Shown here piece after piece: positions 13,501 to 26,765 of a stretch of 64,000 bases of DNA. The notes below the pieces were generated by a model. The model was not told the DNA's origin and searched no databases. It was given only the letters and a program-made list of their open reading frames with translations. Position 1 is the first letter of the stretch; the number at the start of each line of letters is the position of its first letter. The translations under genes and the position numbers were made by a program. Source of the stretch: Holacanthus passer (taxonomy: Eukaryota; Chordata; Actinopteri; Pomacanthidae); assembly GCA_025331565.1 (NCBI GenBank), contig JAFREQ010000017.1, forward strand, positions 2,170,001-2,234,000, read 5' to 3'.

Positions 13501-16500
13501 TAAATCTTTCAGCACCATTGGCCAGAGGTTATATCCTCTAACATTAATCAAGGCTCAACAGACTCCTAATCTTTTATCCGAGTCCTGTTAGCCCCACGGA
13601 CAAACTCTTTATGGCTCAATCAATCAGACTGACTAGCTCTGAAATGTCCAGTGGTACATTCTCAACAGCCTTTGGCAGCCTATTCAGTCACTGTGAGGCA
13701 TAACAGTGCTACAGTAATCAACATTCAAGGGAAAAAAAAAAGATTCATCCCTGAGAAAGGAGTTTGCACATGCGATGACCTATGATCTCGGAGAATTCAG
13801 TCATAATTTGTGAGCAGGAACAAGCTCCTCTCAGAGCCACGGGCGCTCGCGCTGATTCAATCAGGAGGCGTATTGTGGACGAGCTCCTTTGACAGTGAAT
13901 GGGAGCCTTTGTGGACACATGACATTACAGAGGCAGAACTGTTCCGTCTCATCACCGAGAGCGCTATAATGAACACAAAGTTAATTTCGCTGTGAAGTTT
14001 CACAGTTTCATCCTACAGAGTTGTCTAAGTTTTATCTCTCATTTTAAGCTTCTGAAGTGAGTCGTTCGTGTTCATGAATACTGATGGAACTTTATAAAGC
14101 TCTATTTGCACGGAACTAATATAACCTGAGGTTGGGAAGTCATTTGTATAATTGAGGCAGATCGTCGATGATTTTAATCCCGATGTGAGTCTTCCATGGT
14201 TATAATTTAAGTGAAATTCCAGTGCAAATTATCAGCCACAAGTTGGTGAAGTCAGAGGTCTCCGGGTAATACTTACTAATCCCATGTAAATTGAATTTGT
14301 TTTTGGCATCCACTGGTGTCCTCTTCTGTTACATGCAAAATGATGCTCTTTGTCATAAAACTGGAGGCACTGGTGGAAACTGTTGGGGAAGCTTCTGGGA
14401 GGCAATTTGGGAAGCTTAAATTCGCTTGATGGCAAACAGATATTTTGATGCTGAATTTCATTTTCAGGTCTGGGTGTTTTTCAGAAAACACAGAGCTAAT
14501 TGATGAATAACATGACGTCTGAACATACTGTGCTATTAGTCCAGTGTAAACCGAGCTGAAGGCAATAAAAGATTCACTCCCACCACCTTGACTGTTGGAG
14601 GAAACCACTGGTGCTTAAAGAGCATTGCTCCCACTTCTTACTGCATCTGTTTTTCTTCAGATTTTTTTTCTCTTTCAAACATCTCGGTGAGAGGCAGTTT
14701 TGCAAGGACTCAGGGAACTATTGATTTTCATTCGCCCTTGCTCCAATGCGATAATCTGTGGATTCATGCCATCCACTGACTCTCATGACATGAATGCCTG
14801 CAGCTTGATTGAAGCCATGTGTTTGCAGGAGGTGTTCGGTCTCGATTATCTGAAGTATAGTAAAAAGAAACTTGTCCAGGGCGCCCTCCCGTTTTAAAAG
14901 CTCCCATCTTATTAGAAACACATCACGCCGGATGACTGCTCCATTGTTCGTTCTGCATTGCATCATGGTTTTTCACATTTTCCTAAATGGACACAGGCGT
15001 AAACAAAAGACAGCAATGGGTTTATTTCAGATGATTATGGGTTTTGTTTTCTGTATTCTCTATAATTACCTATATAAACTGCTTCATTTTCAGCCCACCT
15101 GGAAATACTCTACCCTTTGGGTTTTAATTTGTTGGGGTCCACACTCATGCAGCTGGTTTCATTTCTTTACCTTAAATGTTTTTGATTTAGTTTGCCTCGG
15201 GGCTTTACTGGCAAAACACAAACTGTTTATCAGGAGGACGACTTAATGAATGTGCCTGTCAAAACAAGGACCAAGTCACATTCAGCCGGCGCTTTGACCA
15301 AGAAGCAAAAATAAACAGCACATTGGGAAAAGCCCTGAGGCGTTCTGCATATTTCATCATGTTTTACAGTAACAAACATTTTCAACACCAAAGTGAAATA
15401 AACAAGTGTCACCGACATGTGTCTTTTCTACACAACCGCCGTTAAGAAACAGTTAATTCTATATACGTATATCTTATTTTATTACCCGTGGGTTCAAAGG
15501 ACTCGCTAACAGCATTGTTAAGACGACAGTACTTCACCAGGAGACTGCAGTTTCATCACTAACATTTATCTTAACATAATAGAATCTGCTTCTCTTTGCC
15601 TCAGTCCTTTTTTACCGCCCCGTCAGAGATGGCATGGCCACATAAAAAAAAAAACAAGATAATGGTAAATCTTCATATGAAATGGAATTGGTAGCCCTTT
15701 CTTGACATCTGTTTGGTTTCAATCTGCGGAATCATCAGGGCAGAAATAGCTTTTCATCCTTGAGCGGACAGGACAAACCAGATATTATATGATTATGTAG
15801 GATCACAATACCAATTCAATATCACGCGAAATGTCAAAAGCACACACAGTCCCACTCAACCTGATCTCTGCCTCTCCATTGTATCGCCCCATTGTATTGC
15901 ACACAGATTACTCGACATGTTACATAATGTGCTCTCATTTCAGCTGTTCTCCTCTTTCTCAAGGGCTCTCAAATGTCACGATAACAGCTTGTGATGACAG
16001 AGGAGCCACTCGAGCATCATCGTATAACCTTTATCTATCTACTATACAAAAGTAAGAAGAAAAAAAAACTTCCAAAACTTACAGCTTTGACATTTTTTAA
16101 AAAGCCCATGTCACAGCTAATGAACAGTTTTACATTTTTTGGGAAAAAGTAAAGACTGAAATGTTCTATGTCCAACTATGTCCAAATAACAAAAAATCCA
16201 CTTCCAAAAATTCACAAGTCGTTACACTTTGGTTTTTATGCAGATTAAACAAAAGAGATATAACGTGTTATCTTTAAATGCACAGAAGGACAGAGAATCT
16301 TGAGATTATTTTTAAAACCTCGTTCTGGTAGTAAGTTAGTTAAAATCGCCTTAGTATTGGTGGAGGAACAACCAGTCATTGATCATCCCTTCACTCGTCG
16401 ATATATATCAGCGATATCCAATCAGCCAATCAGGATGAGCCTAATTGATTTTCTAATCTCAGCAAGAAAGCAAATATTTCCCAACATGTCAAACTACTCT

Positions 16501-19500
16501 TTTAAAAAAGTCTCTTCTCATAAGCTGTTGTAGATCAGAACAGTTCAGCCATAAAAAAAAAAACTTGAATGAAATAGTATTTTCTCAATAAAAAAAACTT
16601 ATTTACTTCAAAAAATGGTAAAATCCACTGCTTCAGTTGTTATGCTTTCTTTTGAATATATGTGTTATAATATATGAAGATATTCTCTGGTGTTAGAACA
16701 ACCCCACCTGGGTTTGAGAATGAATCTCCTCCACTCTTACTGGTTTTCACTTCACACACACAGTCAATGCAGTGGGAGCAAATGTGACCTGCTATTTTTG
16801 GGGATGTTTGATTTTCTGGAGTTAGGTAGGGCTGCTTTAACTCAGTCCCACAGGGTAATAAGCTAGCCCGGTCTGCGTCCCAGAAGACAGCCTGAATGCA
16901 GTGGGCCGGCACTTTAAAACACATGCTATGGAGTACTTTGTACACTGGCAGCGAGAGTCAGTTTTTCCTCAATCCCTGAAGCGTTGCATTGTCTTTTGAA
17001 AGGAGGCTCTTTGTGTTTGCAGTATGGAGCCGCTCACATGATGAGCCCCACTACTGTCAGAGAGGCATTTTGATGTCTGGCGGTGTCTGTGTGGAGGATA
17101 CTAAAACATTCATTGCATATTTGGATGCTATTAACATGAATATTAAAGCGTAGATTGCGGTGTCTTTGATTTTTGCCCTCTCCCCAGAAGACCCTGCGTT
17201 TGCATGTTTACTGCTCATTGTAAAGGGTAATTAAGGCAGCGAGGCATCGCTGTAGGTGCGTATATGCTGACTTTTGGACATGTGGCTTACTGTCATGCTT
17301 TTCTGTCTGTGGGAGGAGGGAGCTGCTCAACACATCAGACATGACCCAGTTAGGGAGCTACACTTGTAGGACCCTATAAAGTGGAGCCTACCCTGAGGAG
17401 GATTTCCATACCCTTTGGCTTTCTTGTTCCTCTCATGCATTTTCTTCTTCACTCGACTCTCTGATGGAACAGCCATCGCTTTTCAAATTGAAATTCCAGA
17501 CTAGCATGCAGATAGACATTTGTAGAACAGTTTGCAGAAGATGCACATATTCCTTTTTTTTGCATGTTTTTCCACTTAACTTTGATTTTTTTTTAAATGA
17601 CTCAAATTTCAGTTAAGCTGCAAAACTGTTGCCCAGAATTTACTGTAAGTTGCCTTTGACTCTATCTTTGTCATGTGCAAGCAAAGTAGCTTATCGTTAC
17701 CACCCTGCCACCAAGCCTCACAATGATAATAAGTCATTAAAATATTGCGAGATATTGCAAAGCTAATCTTCCCTTTGACTTTGGTGAAAAAACAAGGATG
17801 AAAATGAACACCAATGCAGCATGGTAGCGGTCTGGTGATCTTGCCACAGCCGGCTTTCTCAAATACCTAAAGCCATTGTTCCTTCATGCTTTAGATTCCA
17901 ACGTTAGGTCGGCACAGGAGTGACTACATTTACAAGAGGAGCAAAATTGTGCAACATGTTGGAAAAGCTCGGGGAGGAATTTCTCTCAGATGCTGCTGAA
18001 TTCTTTTCCTCTTTTTCTGCCTGCATCTTATTTGACTTCTCTTTACTGAAAGGAGGGGAAAGAATGTCCAATTTGCAATGTGAGATCAGAGGAGACATGG
18101 TTGAGGTCGCAGGGAGGCGTGGGTCTGGAGCTGGAAAGAGTGAGACACACAGAAAATATCTGCGCCCTCATGTGAAAAGCTCATTCTCCCCACACATCCG
18201 GAAGATGTTCTCTTTTCAAAGTTATTTGCTGCGTATTTAGCACAGCCCAGTTTCATTTTCATGCACTGTGTTGAGCCGTGGACCCAATGCTGTTTTTTCT
18301 GCTTAATACATAACCACTGCTTAATGAACCAGAAGTTCATTTTGCTCTTGTAATTGGTTTGTTTATTAATTACCGGCTGTAGTCGGAAACTGTGTGACAA
18401 ATGAATGGTGTGATTAGATAAGACCGGCTCTTGACAGAATGCCTGTAGCAAAAGCACTGGAACAGATCAATATAACACAAGCTGCCCTTTCCGCCCAGGG
18501 CCAGTGATGGTGACTGATGGGTGGACTGGGAAAGAAATGAGACTTTGTTACAGGAGAATGGCACAAGCCAACAAATAAGAACAACTGCTCTGGGTTTATT
18601 CTCAGCCTGATCCAGAGGAATGTGTAATCAACACTGACAACATAACATTTAAAGTAGTCTCAAGTACTTGTTAAGTACTTGTTAGGCTTCGACGCTGGAT
18701 TCTTCTTAGCATTTGCATTGTGTTTTACAGACTGCGATGGTGGTCCGAACCGGCAGCTGGCTCATCACGTTTGCTCGTCTGCACGCTGAACCTCATCCCG
18801 CTGCTGCTCTGCTATGTGAAACACTTTGGTACACCTTCACACATTCACATTTGCTCTTAATTAGCCCCAGAGGGCAGCTGATATACAGCGGATAAAAGAA
18901 ATCAAGCAATGGAACAATACATGATAAAACAGCAAGCGAAAGAGAAAACACATGAAAACAAGCGTCTGTTTGCAGAGTGACATGAAAATATAACCGTGCA
19001 GACCTCACATGAACGCAGCATAACAATGAGGCTTGTTAAGCCATTTGATGGCTGAGGGGATAAAAGGGTGTTTGTAACTGTTTGACCTTTTCTTGGGTGG
19101 GTGGCAGCAAATACTAGAGGGAAGTGGGAGAAATTTGTCATGGAGAGGACGGTCACACTCCGAATGAAGTCAGAGCCCTGATGTGGAGCTTGTTTGTCAC
19201 AGAGCTTTGTTCTTACTGGCCTGGTCAGTAATACGGTTTCCTGTGTTTGATATTCAAGTTGTGAAGCCACCAAAACATGGAGAAACACAAATGTCTGTAG
19301 ACTGAAAGATCTTCTGTGCAGTCACCCATCACACAGTGGGATAAATATATATCAAAATATCAGTGGGGAGGAAACCTGAAAAACATCTTCACCATGAACA
19401 CATCTCTTGTCCAGCTGGATGATTGAGGAACACTCTTTTGAAAGCGCTGCACAGAAAAACAGTTTAGCAAAGAAAAAGAAGACTCGTTAACAAGCATGAT

Positions 19501-22500
19501 GTAGCTTTGTAAACGAGTAGAAAACCAATGAGAAGGCTTTCGGCTAAATAACGCTCGAACACCAGCCACTGGCAGCATTGATATGCTTCACTTTGCGCAT
19601 CACATATCACACTTACTTCACATACTCTCTTTAAATCCCTCCTTTCTCTGCATCCCCCTCATCCTCCATCTCTCGCAGACCCAGAATCGAACGTTTCAAC
19701 TGAATCTCCAGATCCCCGTCTCGCTCGCATAAAAACACCAGCTTTGCCAGTGAAAACGCTCACAGAGGAGGAGGCCCCGCTGAAAACCACTGTGCTCATC
19801 CAACTTAAATGACTGCGAGAATCAAAATATCATAAGAAAAGCACACGTGCGCGCTGTGCATGTTGATGCGTGACTTGTGTTTCAAGGGAAGGAATAAACA
19901 TGCTTTAACATGCAGGAACCGGTCTGTTGACACATTAGTCACCTGGGCTGTTTGGGCTGAAGTGACACTGTGGGACTGTGGGAACCATCACTTTCTCTGG
20001 TTAGAGCTCAGAAAAGCCACACAAATACATGTTTATACTATTATGAATTACATAAGATAGTTTATTTATTGATTAATTGGGCTAGATGTGAGGAACCACG
20101 TAACATGTTTTCTTCAATTGACGACACATTTTGCACACATTTGACCAGTTAGACCATGTTTTAGTTTTAAATTTGTAACCCTTAAGATTTCAGTCCCGGT
20201 TGATTTGGTTCGATGGTTTGTTGATTTGACGCCCGTGGACAACTGAGGAGCATGTGTATCTGTTTACAGTGCAGCCAAACAAACTCACAGAGATAGAAGT
20301 CAGTGTAAAATCATTGCAACTGAGTGAGTAGTCACATCAGCAGGTCACAGTAAAGTTGGTTACCTTGCTGAGAAGGTGGACGGAGATCTGCCCACTGTTC
20401 TGACAGCCCATTATTTCAAAACCCCGAGAGTCTAAAAAATGTCGGAACTGACCCACCAGGTGTCCTTCCGATTGGATAGTGTTTGTTGCTTGGTTAGGGT
20501 TACATGGTTGGTTAGAAAATAATGTCGGGAAGGAAAAAAACAACGCAGGGAATCAGAATAATGGGCCGCAGGAACGAGAGCGTGGCACCGTTGGAAGTCG
20601 TCACCTGCATCTCTTCATCTGTTGCTGCTCCTTGTTCCATTATTCCCTTGCAATATCTAAAACTGCTCGTTTATAAGGAACGACCGCTGTCAGCACTAAC
20701 TTTAGTGATAAAAAAAAAATAGTGTTTCCTGTGGCTGCTCCTCAACAAAAGCCACCTTGTGTTTTGCCCTTTGAAGGTTTTTAATGTGAAGCAGTAGGAA
20801 AGGTTGGGTTTTCTTTAGCAGCTCTGATGGAGGAGAGTGAACAGTAAACCACGAGGCTGATATCAATGAGATAAAATTAAAGACAGTAACGCTGGATTAC
20901 ATGCTGCATTGCTTCCTGTGAATCCTTCATGCATAGGCAATTTATATCCAGCCGGGAATGGCACAGTCCACCATTAACAATGCCAATTACTATATTGAGA
21001 GATAATTAGGTTAATTCTGGAGCGGGTCCCTCGGCGCTGCACAGCGGCTGCCCACTGCTGGATGGATTAACCCAGAGAACATATTTCACTGTACATCGTA
21101 TGACTGTGAATATGTGACAGTAAACTTGAATGGCTAGTGTTGAAAAATGCCAATGATAAGTCACGTCAATAACAGGGTTTAAAAAAAGTGGAACAGCATT
21201 GAAAAGAACTGGAATAATCTGACTCTGTTGCAAACATTTTCATAAGAAGAAATAACAGATTTTAAACAGAAAAAGACCAAAGGACATGAAAACGTGGATG
21301 TTGGCACTGCACAGGCCTGGCCTTCCCAGGTGTGGTTACTCTCACATTCCCCTCCCTCTTTCAGATGATCCTTCAAGCCCAAAAGGGAACGTCTTACATT
21401 AAGTCGACCCATTTAGGCACATCCCCGCTTCAATTCCCTGGCCACCAAAATTCTCCCCAGCTTAGCGGCAGCCTTTTCTCCCCGTCCTCTTTGGCCTTTT
21501 CAATGATAACCTTGAATGGTATTGTCTCGGGGCATGAAGGAGGGTAAAGAAATTCCTTGGTTCCTGACAGAGAGCAAGAAGGCTTGACAAAAGGCATCAG
21601 CGCTCCCTAAATCAGAGAATGTGGTGGATATGAAAAGGGGGCAGTTTTTCATTCAGGTAAAAAGCGGTGACAGAAAAAAAAAAGATGGGGAACAATGGAG
21701 CAACTCTGATGGAATAAAGCACTTCTCTGTGCGCTTTTAAAAGCACCGAAATGCGATTTCAAAAGTGAGCTCGACTCCGATGATGAAATCTGAGGCAACG
21801 ATATACAGAAAGAAAGTTCACTGTATTAGAGCAGATTTTATGGATTGAACAATGATATGTGAGGCTGATTGTATTTGTCCATTTAACTGAACTCTTTCCC
21901 AGTTCATAGAATAGCCTTTCAGAGAAGCCATTAGGTCTGAGTTAGTCATTCGGATAAAGATTGCATGGAGATCAATTGAAACTCAATCTGTGAATAAGTT
22001 GTCTGGCCTCTTACATTGCTCGCTGCTCGCTCTCTCTGACCCCATCCTCTTCATCTTCACCTCCTCCTACACCGGAGAAGACTCTCAGGCATCTGCCGAC
22101 TGCTATAGCAACTGAGACGAGACTCAAAATGGGTGAAGGCTTCACAAACAGTGGTTTCTGGCAGAAAGCAGGAAAGTAAACAAACCTCCCAGGTCTGCGC
22201 TGACGGAGCGGCACATGAACCTTCCCTGATCTCCCAGAAAGCTGAGGGCATCTTTAGGTTTGACCCGAGGGAGCAGTTGATGCTTAAGGGAGACTACTTG
22301 TTTTGATTCCTAATAGCTTCTGTGGAAGACGAGTGTCTCTGGATGGATGACGCATTTCTCACATTTATGATCTGACTGCATTGTCATGTCGTTGCCGTGT
22401 AGCCGCAGTGAGAGCCTTCTGGTGACTTTCAGTGTTATCCTCACGAGAGCTTAGTGGAGATCTGCAATGATTTCGTCATGACACAAGCATCTGCTCAAAG

Positions 22501-22875
22501 AAAAATGAGCCGCTTGTTGAAGTTGATCATGCTGGAAAAAGAGAAGAGAACCTTTCTGTGGTTTGCGGGAAAGTAATGAATTTCAGAAAAAGACCTTTGA
22601 TGGAGGCGATGTGGGTGTTTTCATTTTCGGGGAAGTTATTTGCCAACTCCAGGCCAACACGGGGCAACAACATGGCCGGTGGTGGCACAGTTATATAATA
22701 TATTTATCACTTGGTGTGTTTGAATGGTGGGAGGCACAGACAAGAACAAACTCGAGCTATTCGTTTAAACATTCTTCTTTATTTTGTGCCACAATGGACA
22801 TGAGCATTTCAAAAGTCTAAGCACATCACCGTGTTTGCATGCAGACTATTTTCTGCCACAGCAAACCAATTTTTT

Positions 22876-22912
22876 CCTCAGGGAATCATTAAGTTTTATC
22901 TTATCTTATGAA
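22876..22912 (+). mobile_element. Retroposon 3' tail (LINE/SINE-like, TTATC-type end)
   Basis: A segment reading cctcagggaatcattaag followed by TTTTATCTTATCTTATG looks like the 3' end of teleost L2-type LINEs or their SINE partners. Those end in a conserved 'ca(c/g)ggg...aataaag' block followed by short tandem repeats. Only the tail is recognisable; no ORF lies upstream. The same type of end occurs at 58730-58780 and 59253-59309. Confidence 0.45.
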
Positions 22913-22959
22913 GTGTAGCATGTGGTTTAGTGCTTGTGATCGTAGCGCATCCGCTAGCT

Positions 22960-23140
22960 CAGTGCTTCTCAAGCCGGCGGCCAGGACACCAGATTTAGGT
23001 CAAGAAGTTTAGGGGAATTCGCAAAACGATTTATGGAAAAAAACAGAGTGTCTTCATATTCAGTCTGCGATGGGAGGTCACGAGAAGGAATTGCCTCATT
23101 TTAAAAGGTCACCAGTGAAAGAGGTTGAGAAGTGCGTCTG
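22960..23140. mobile_element. Degenerate hAT (Charlie-like) non-autonomous element
   Basis: The left end reads cagtgcttctcaagcc and the right end, gaggttgagaagtgcgtctg, is an imperfect reverse complement of it. These resemble the 'CAGTGGTTCTCAA...TTGAGAACCACTG' terminal inverted repeats of hAT-Charlie elements. The interior contains 'ggtcacgagaag' and 'aaaggtcaccagtgaaaga', also familiar from that group. It is about 181 bp long and has no coding capacity. Target-site duplications are not clear, so the exact ends are approximate. Confidence 0.45.
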
Positions 23141-25893
23141 TAGCTGACAACCACATGCTAAAAGACACAAATCCCCAACTGTGTGTTTGTGCAGATTTGG
23201 GTGCATCGGTGTCAGCTTAGGGAATAAGAAGGAGGGGAAGTATGGAGCACGCATGGAGAATCAGAGCCTGAGGTAGTTGCCTCTCACAAGTCCACACTTC
23301 TTTCCAGCAGCTTGCCTCATAAACATCATGTGAAAGAACATTTTTCATTCTTTGTAATCTTTCTCCCACAACCAAGTCACCAGCCTCCCCACCTCTGCTT
23401 CTCAATAACCCACATAGTGAGTGTGGAGGATGGGATTTGATGGAATTAACTATAGTGGGAAAAAATAAATAAATCAAATAAATAAAAGGCAAAAGAGAAA
23501 TGCAAGGCCGCATGTGATACAGAATGGAATTACACCTTGGTGATGTGTTTATATTTTTGTTCATCTGCTCCCACAGTGATTCGTGTTTTGCTGTCTCAAT
23601 AGTGTCACATGTGGGTGCTCACGCTGATTTCACCCACCGCTGTGTTGCAGGCTCGCTGACTTGATCCCCAGAAACAATGGAAGACTCTGACGCTTCACCC
23701 AGAAACCTATGATTCTTTTTGGTGGTTGCACAATGGAACTGAGCTCTTGTCTTTGTTGTGGCATTAATTCGCCTCCTGTCTGTCGTCTTCTGGGGGCTTT
23801 TTTTTTTTTCTAGCATTCCTCAGTCATCATCATCATCTGACCTGATGTGGAAACTATGCGCTGAAGTCTTTCTTTCCCCGCTCTTCTCTCTGAGGTGCCT
23901 GCTGCAGCGCCGAAGCTCTTTACGCTTTTGATCATTTTAACAAATGTGCTAATCAAAGAATGACTGAGAATCCCCATAAATCTTGATTTTTCAAATGGAA
24001 ATATTACGGTTTTGCGGGATAGAATAACAATGTCTTTGGGAAACAAAGCCACATTTTGCCCTGTGTTATTTCTTTTCCTCCCTTGCGCTGCAAGGAAATT
24101 CAATTTGATTACATGCTGCTGTATCTCTCTGCATTACACAACACTTGAAAGGGAATTTTTGATTTTGTTAAATATTAATCATGAATACATTATCATGCTC
24201 TTATGCTTTACAGTCTTTACTGTTACAAATTTGAATCAAAACACGTTCGATAACATTATATAACTGTGAATATTTTAAGGGCTGTGTGTGTGTGCTCACT
24301 TGCTCCTAAATTCATTTTTGCACCGTGTTCATCAGGCTCCACTGTGGTCGCTTGCACTGGGATTTACATCAAATGCTCCTGCGTTACTGTTGCTCAGCTG
24401 AAGGTAGTCGTTTTAGGTCGGAAGCAGAAATTCATCTGAAGTTCTCTTAAGGGTCTGAAGAAGAAACGGCCGAGTTGTTACCTGCGACAGTCCCTGGATC
24501 CCCTCTGATCCTCAGCTGCAATGACACAGACTTGGTTTGAGCCTTTTTATATCCCTTCATTCTCATCAACATGCCAGAGTTTCACTGAATTGATTTTCTA
24601 CCGCAGGTGCCATAATCAGACAGTCTATTTTCTCCCAGAGCCGAGCCGATGACATTCACCGTCCTTTTGGCTGCGGCTGGCGAAAACACAGATGTCTTTT
24701 TCACTTTTCCCACCCCTCCTCTGATGTTAGCCAGTTTGTCTCTCCCATCTGCATTAGCATGTGGATTAATTCCTGCTTGTTATCTGGCCTAGATGTAGTT
24801 CGACAGTCCTGGATGGCAGCGGTAATCAGGTTGGAAGGCAGAGCTTTCGTGCATTCCCTTCCTCTGCTGCCATCCTCATATCCCAAAACTGATAGCTGGG
24901 CAGACACATCGGAGGGGATTAAGCTAATGTGATAGCGGAGCCACCTACCAGGGGCCCCCACAGGGTAATTTCAAGAGACAGGCCTTGGCATCCAGGGAAT
25001 AACTTGTCAAGACCTGGTTGCGGGCTAATATTGAGGATATTAATCCTTAATGTAATGGCCTTGACTAGATTTTACTCTTGTCTCTGTGTGCAGCTTTAAG
25101 CGTAGTCATAAGTCTCTTTAATCACTGACATAAAGCAGTCCCTCAAGGATTTTCCAGAGTTTTACAGTAATTATTGTGCACCAAAAAATTCTTGTTTTTT
25201 TTCACTGTTGCCTCTGTGAGAAATTGCCAATCCATTTGCATATGTTCGTTGTTCATTTGCAGCAAATTTTATGAGCTGCTGCCAGAGGAGCGCTTTGTTT
25301 TGTTGCGGTGGGGGGAAAAAAAAAAAGTGATGAAGTGTTAAAATCGCAATCCGTGTCATTTTACAAAGGGATAGGAGGCTTGTTGAGAGGTAAAACCGCT
25401 GGTGCAGGTCAGAGCTGCTGGAAACGGTTGATAAGGTGGAGAAAAAAAATGACGGAGGTGAGGTCACACACGTCACTCTATTGGAGAGCTCATTGTCTTT
25501 CTGATCATTTTAATTAAAACATAAAGCAAAGAACGAGAGGGAATCCACACAAAAGCTGAGTTTTAAAATTCACCTTGCTTGATATCTGGGTGCAGAAAAG
25601 AGAAAAAAAAACAACACATCGCTTTGCATTTTTCCGCCTCATTAATGAAAAGATGTTTGAATTATGAAAACCCACAGAGGCGAGGTCTCACCAAAACAAA
25701 GCAGACCTTCCTCGAGGAGCTGAGCGAACACCTTGATGATGAGAGTTTGTCCTTGCCGCGGTTTCTTCCCCTCACAAACGGTGTCTTGTCAGCCTCCAGC
25801 CATGTTTTGTGATATTTTTTGATCCCCCAGTGATCAGTCGAGATTGTGCGACTCCTTCGTCACTGACAGACTCTCTCTTCCTCCTCTTCTCAG

Positions 25894-25992
25894 GTCTGCT
25901 CATAGGATCTGGCTGCGCTCTCTACCCACTGGGATGGGACAGCGAGGAAGTACAACAGACCTGCAACAACAGCTCAGACCAGTTCCAACTAG
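25894..25992 (+). CDS. lhfpl6: lhfpl6 penultimate coding exon
   Basis: This 99-nt exon is bounded by a pyrimidine-rich acceptor (ctcctcttctcag) and a gtgagatg donor. It begins with two bases completing a glycine codon, carries 32 codons and ends with one base of the next glycine. It encodes the end of transmembrane helix 3 and the extracellular loop with the family's CALYPLGWDSEEV signature. Relative to the human protein as I remember it, the loop segment after the conserved QTC is divergent (NNSSDQFQL) and contains a potential N-glycosylation sequon. Confidence 0.95.
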
Positions 25993-26729
25993 GTGAGATG
26001 TCTCCCAGGCAGATCCAGCGTGCACACACACACCCACAACACTCAGAGCCTAAATATAGACTAATGCTTCAACCTCGACTGTGTAAATTTGTCTTGTGTT
26101 TGCTGAATGTTCTCAGGCCCGAACAGATAAATCTAAAAAGTTAGAAACTGAGAACAGACTTTTATATCTGGCCCTTGACATTCTGCCTTTTTTAGAAACC
26201 AAGCAGACACAACTCTCTGGTACCGTCTTATAGCGAGGAGCCGCGATCCCTTGGTATTTAAAATGTATGATAAAGAGTCAACAGAATCTCCAGTTGCTGT
26301 CGATTTCTGAAATGTTTTATAGCTATAGATATGTGCTGAGAATAAGCAGGAGCCCGGTTTGTGCTCTGTATTCAGCTGGCATTCTCAGGACTATCTCACA
26401 CACAGTAATATGCTACTGTGTGAGACACTAGGCAGGTGGAAGAGCTTTTCATACTGCAGCTGCTCTTTTATTTGATGTTAATCAAATAGAGTTTGATTTT
26501 TTTTTTTTACTTAATGTACCCGGAGAAATTCATTCGCTGTGATCGTAATATTTTAATTAAACGTCAAAGGTAAATTTTTGCTAAAGCTGTTGAGCTCACA
26601 ACTTATGTAATCAGGTGACACCGGGCACACTTAGATTTTCTCTCTTTTTCAATTTACATCAATGCCAACTCAATGAGTTTCTGCCACTTTTAATTTTTTG
26701 GAAAAGAAGTCGTTTTTTTCTGCTTTCCT

Positions 26730-26765
<36 letters not shown>

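Larger units (their letters stand above)
1..25893 (+). other. lhfpl6: Long upstream intron of lhfpl6 (intron before the penultimate coding exon)
   Basis: No coding exon can be supported here. It is read as intron because the exon starting at 25894 begins in phase 1 in the middle of the LHFPL6 protein, while the large exon carrying the start codon (about 128 residues in the family) appears nowhere upstream in the window. LHFPL6 is known for very long introns in vertebrates. Contents seen: scattered poly-T/poly-A runs, a G-rich patch at 7531-7570, an 18-bp perfect palindrome at 5593-5610, an 11-bp tandem duplication at 18662-18683, a retroposon-like tail at 22876-22912 and a hAT-like element at 22960-23140. 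TATA-like strings at 13203 and 17375 are not followed by a supported gene. The open frames of 60-130 codons have no splice context or recognisable protein content. Confidence 0.75.
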
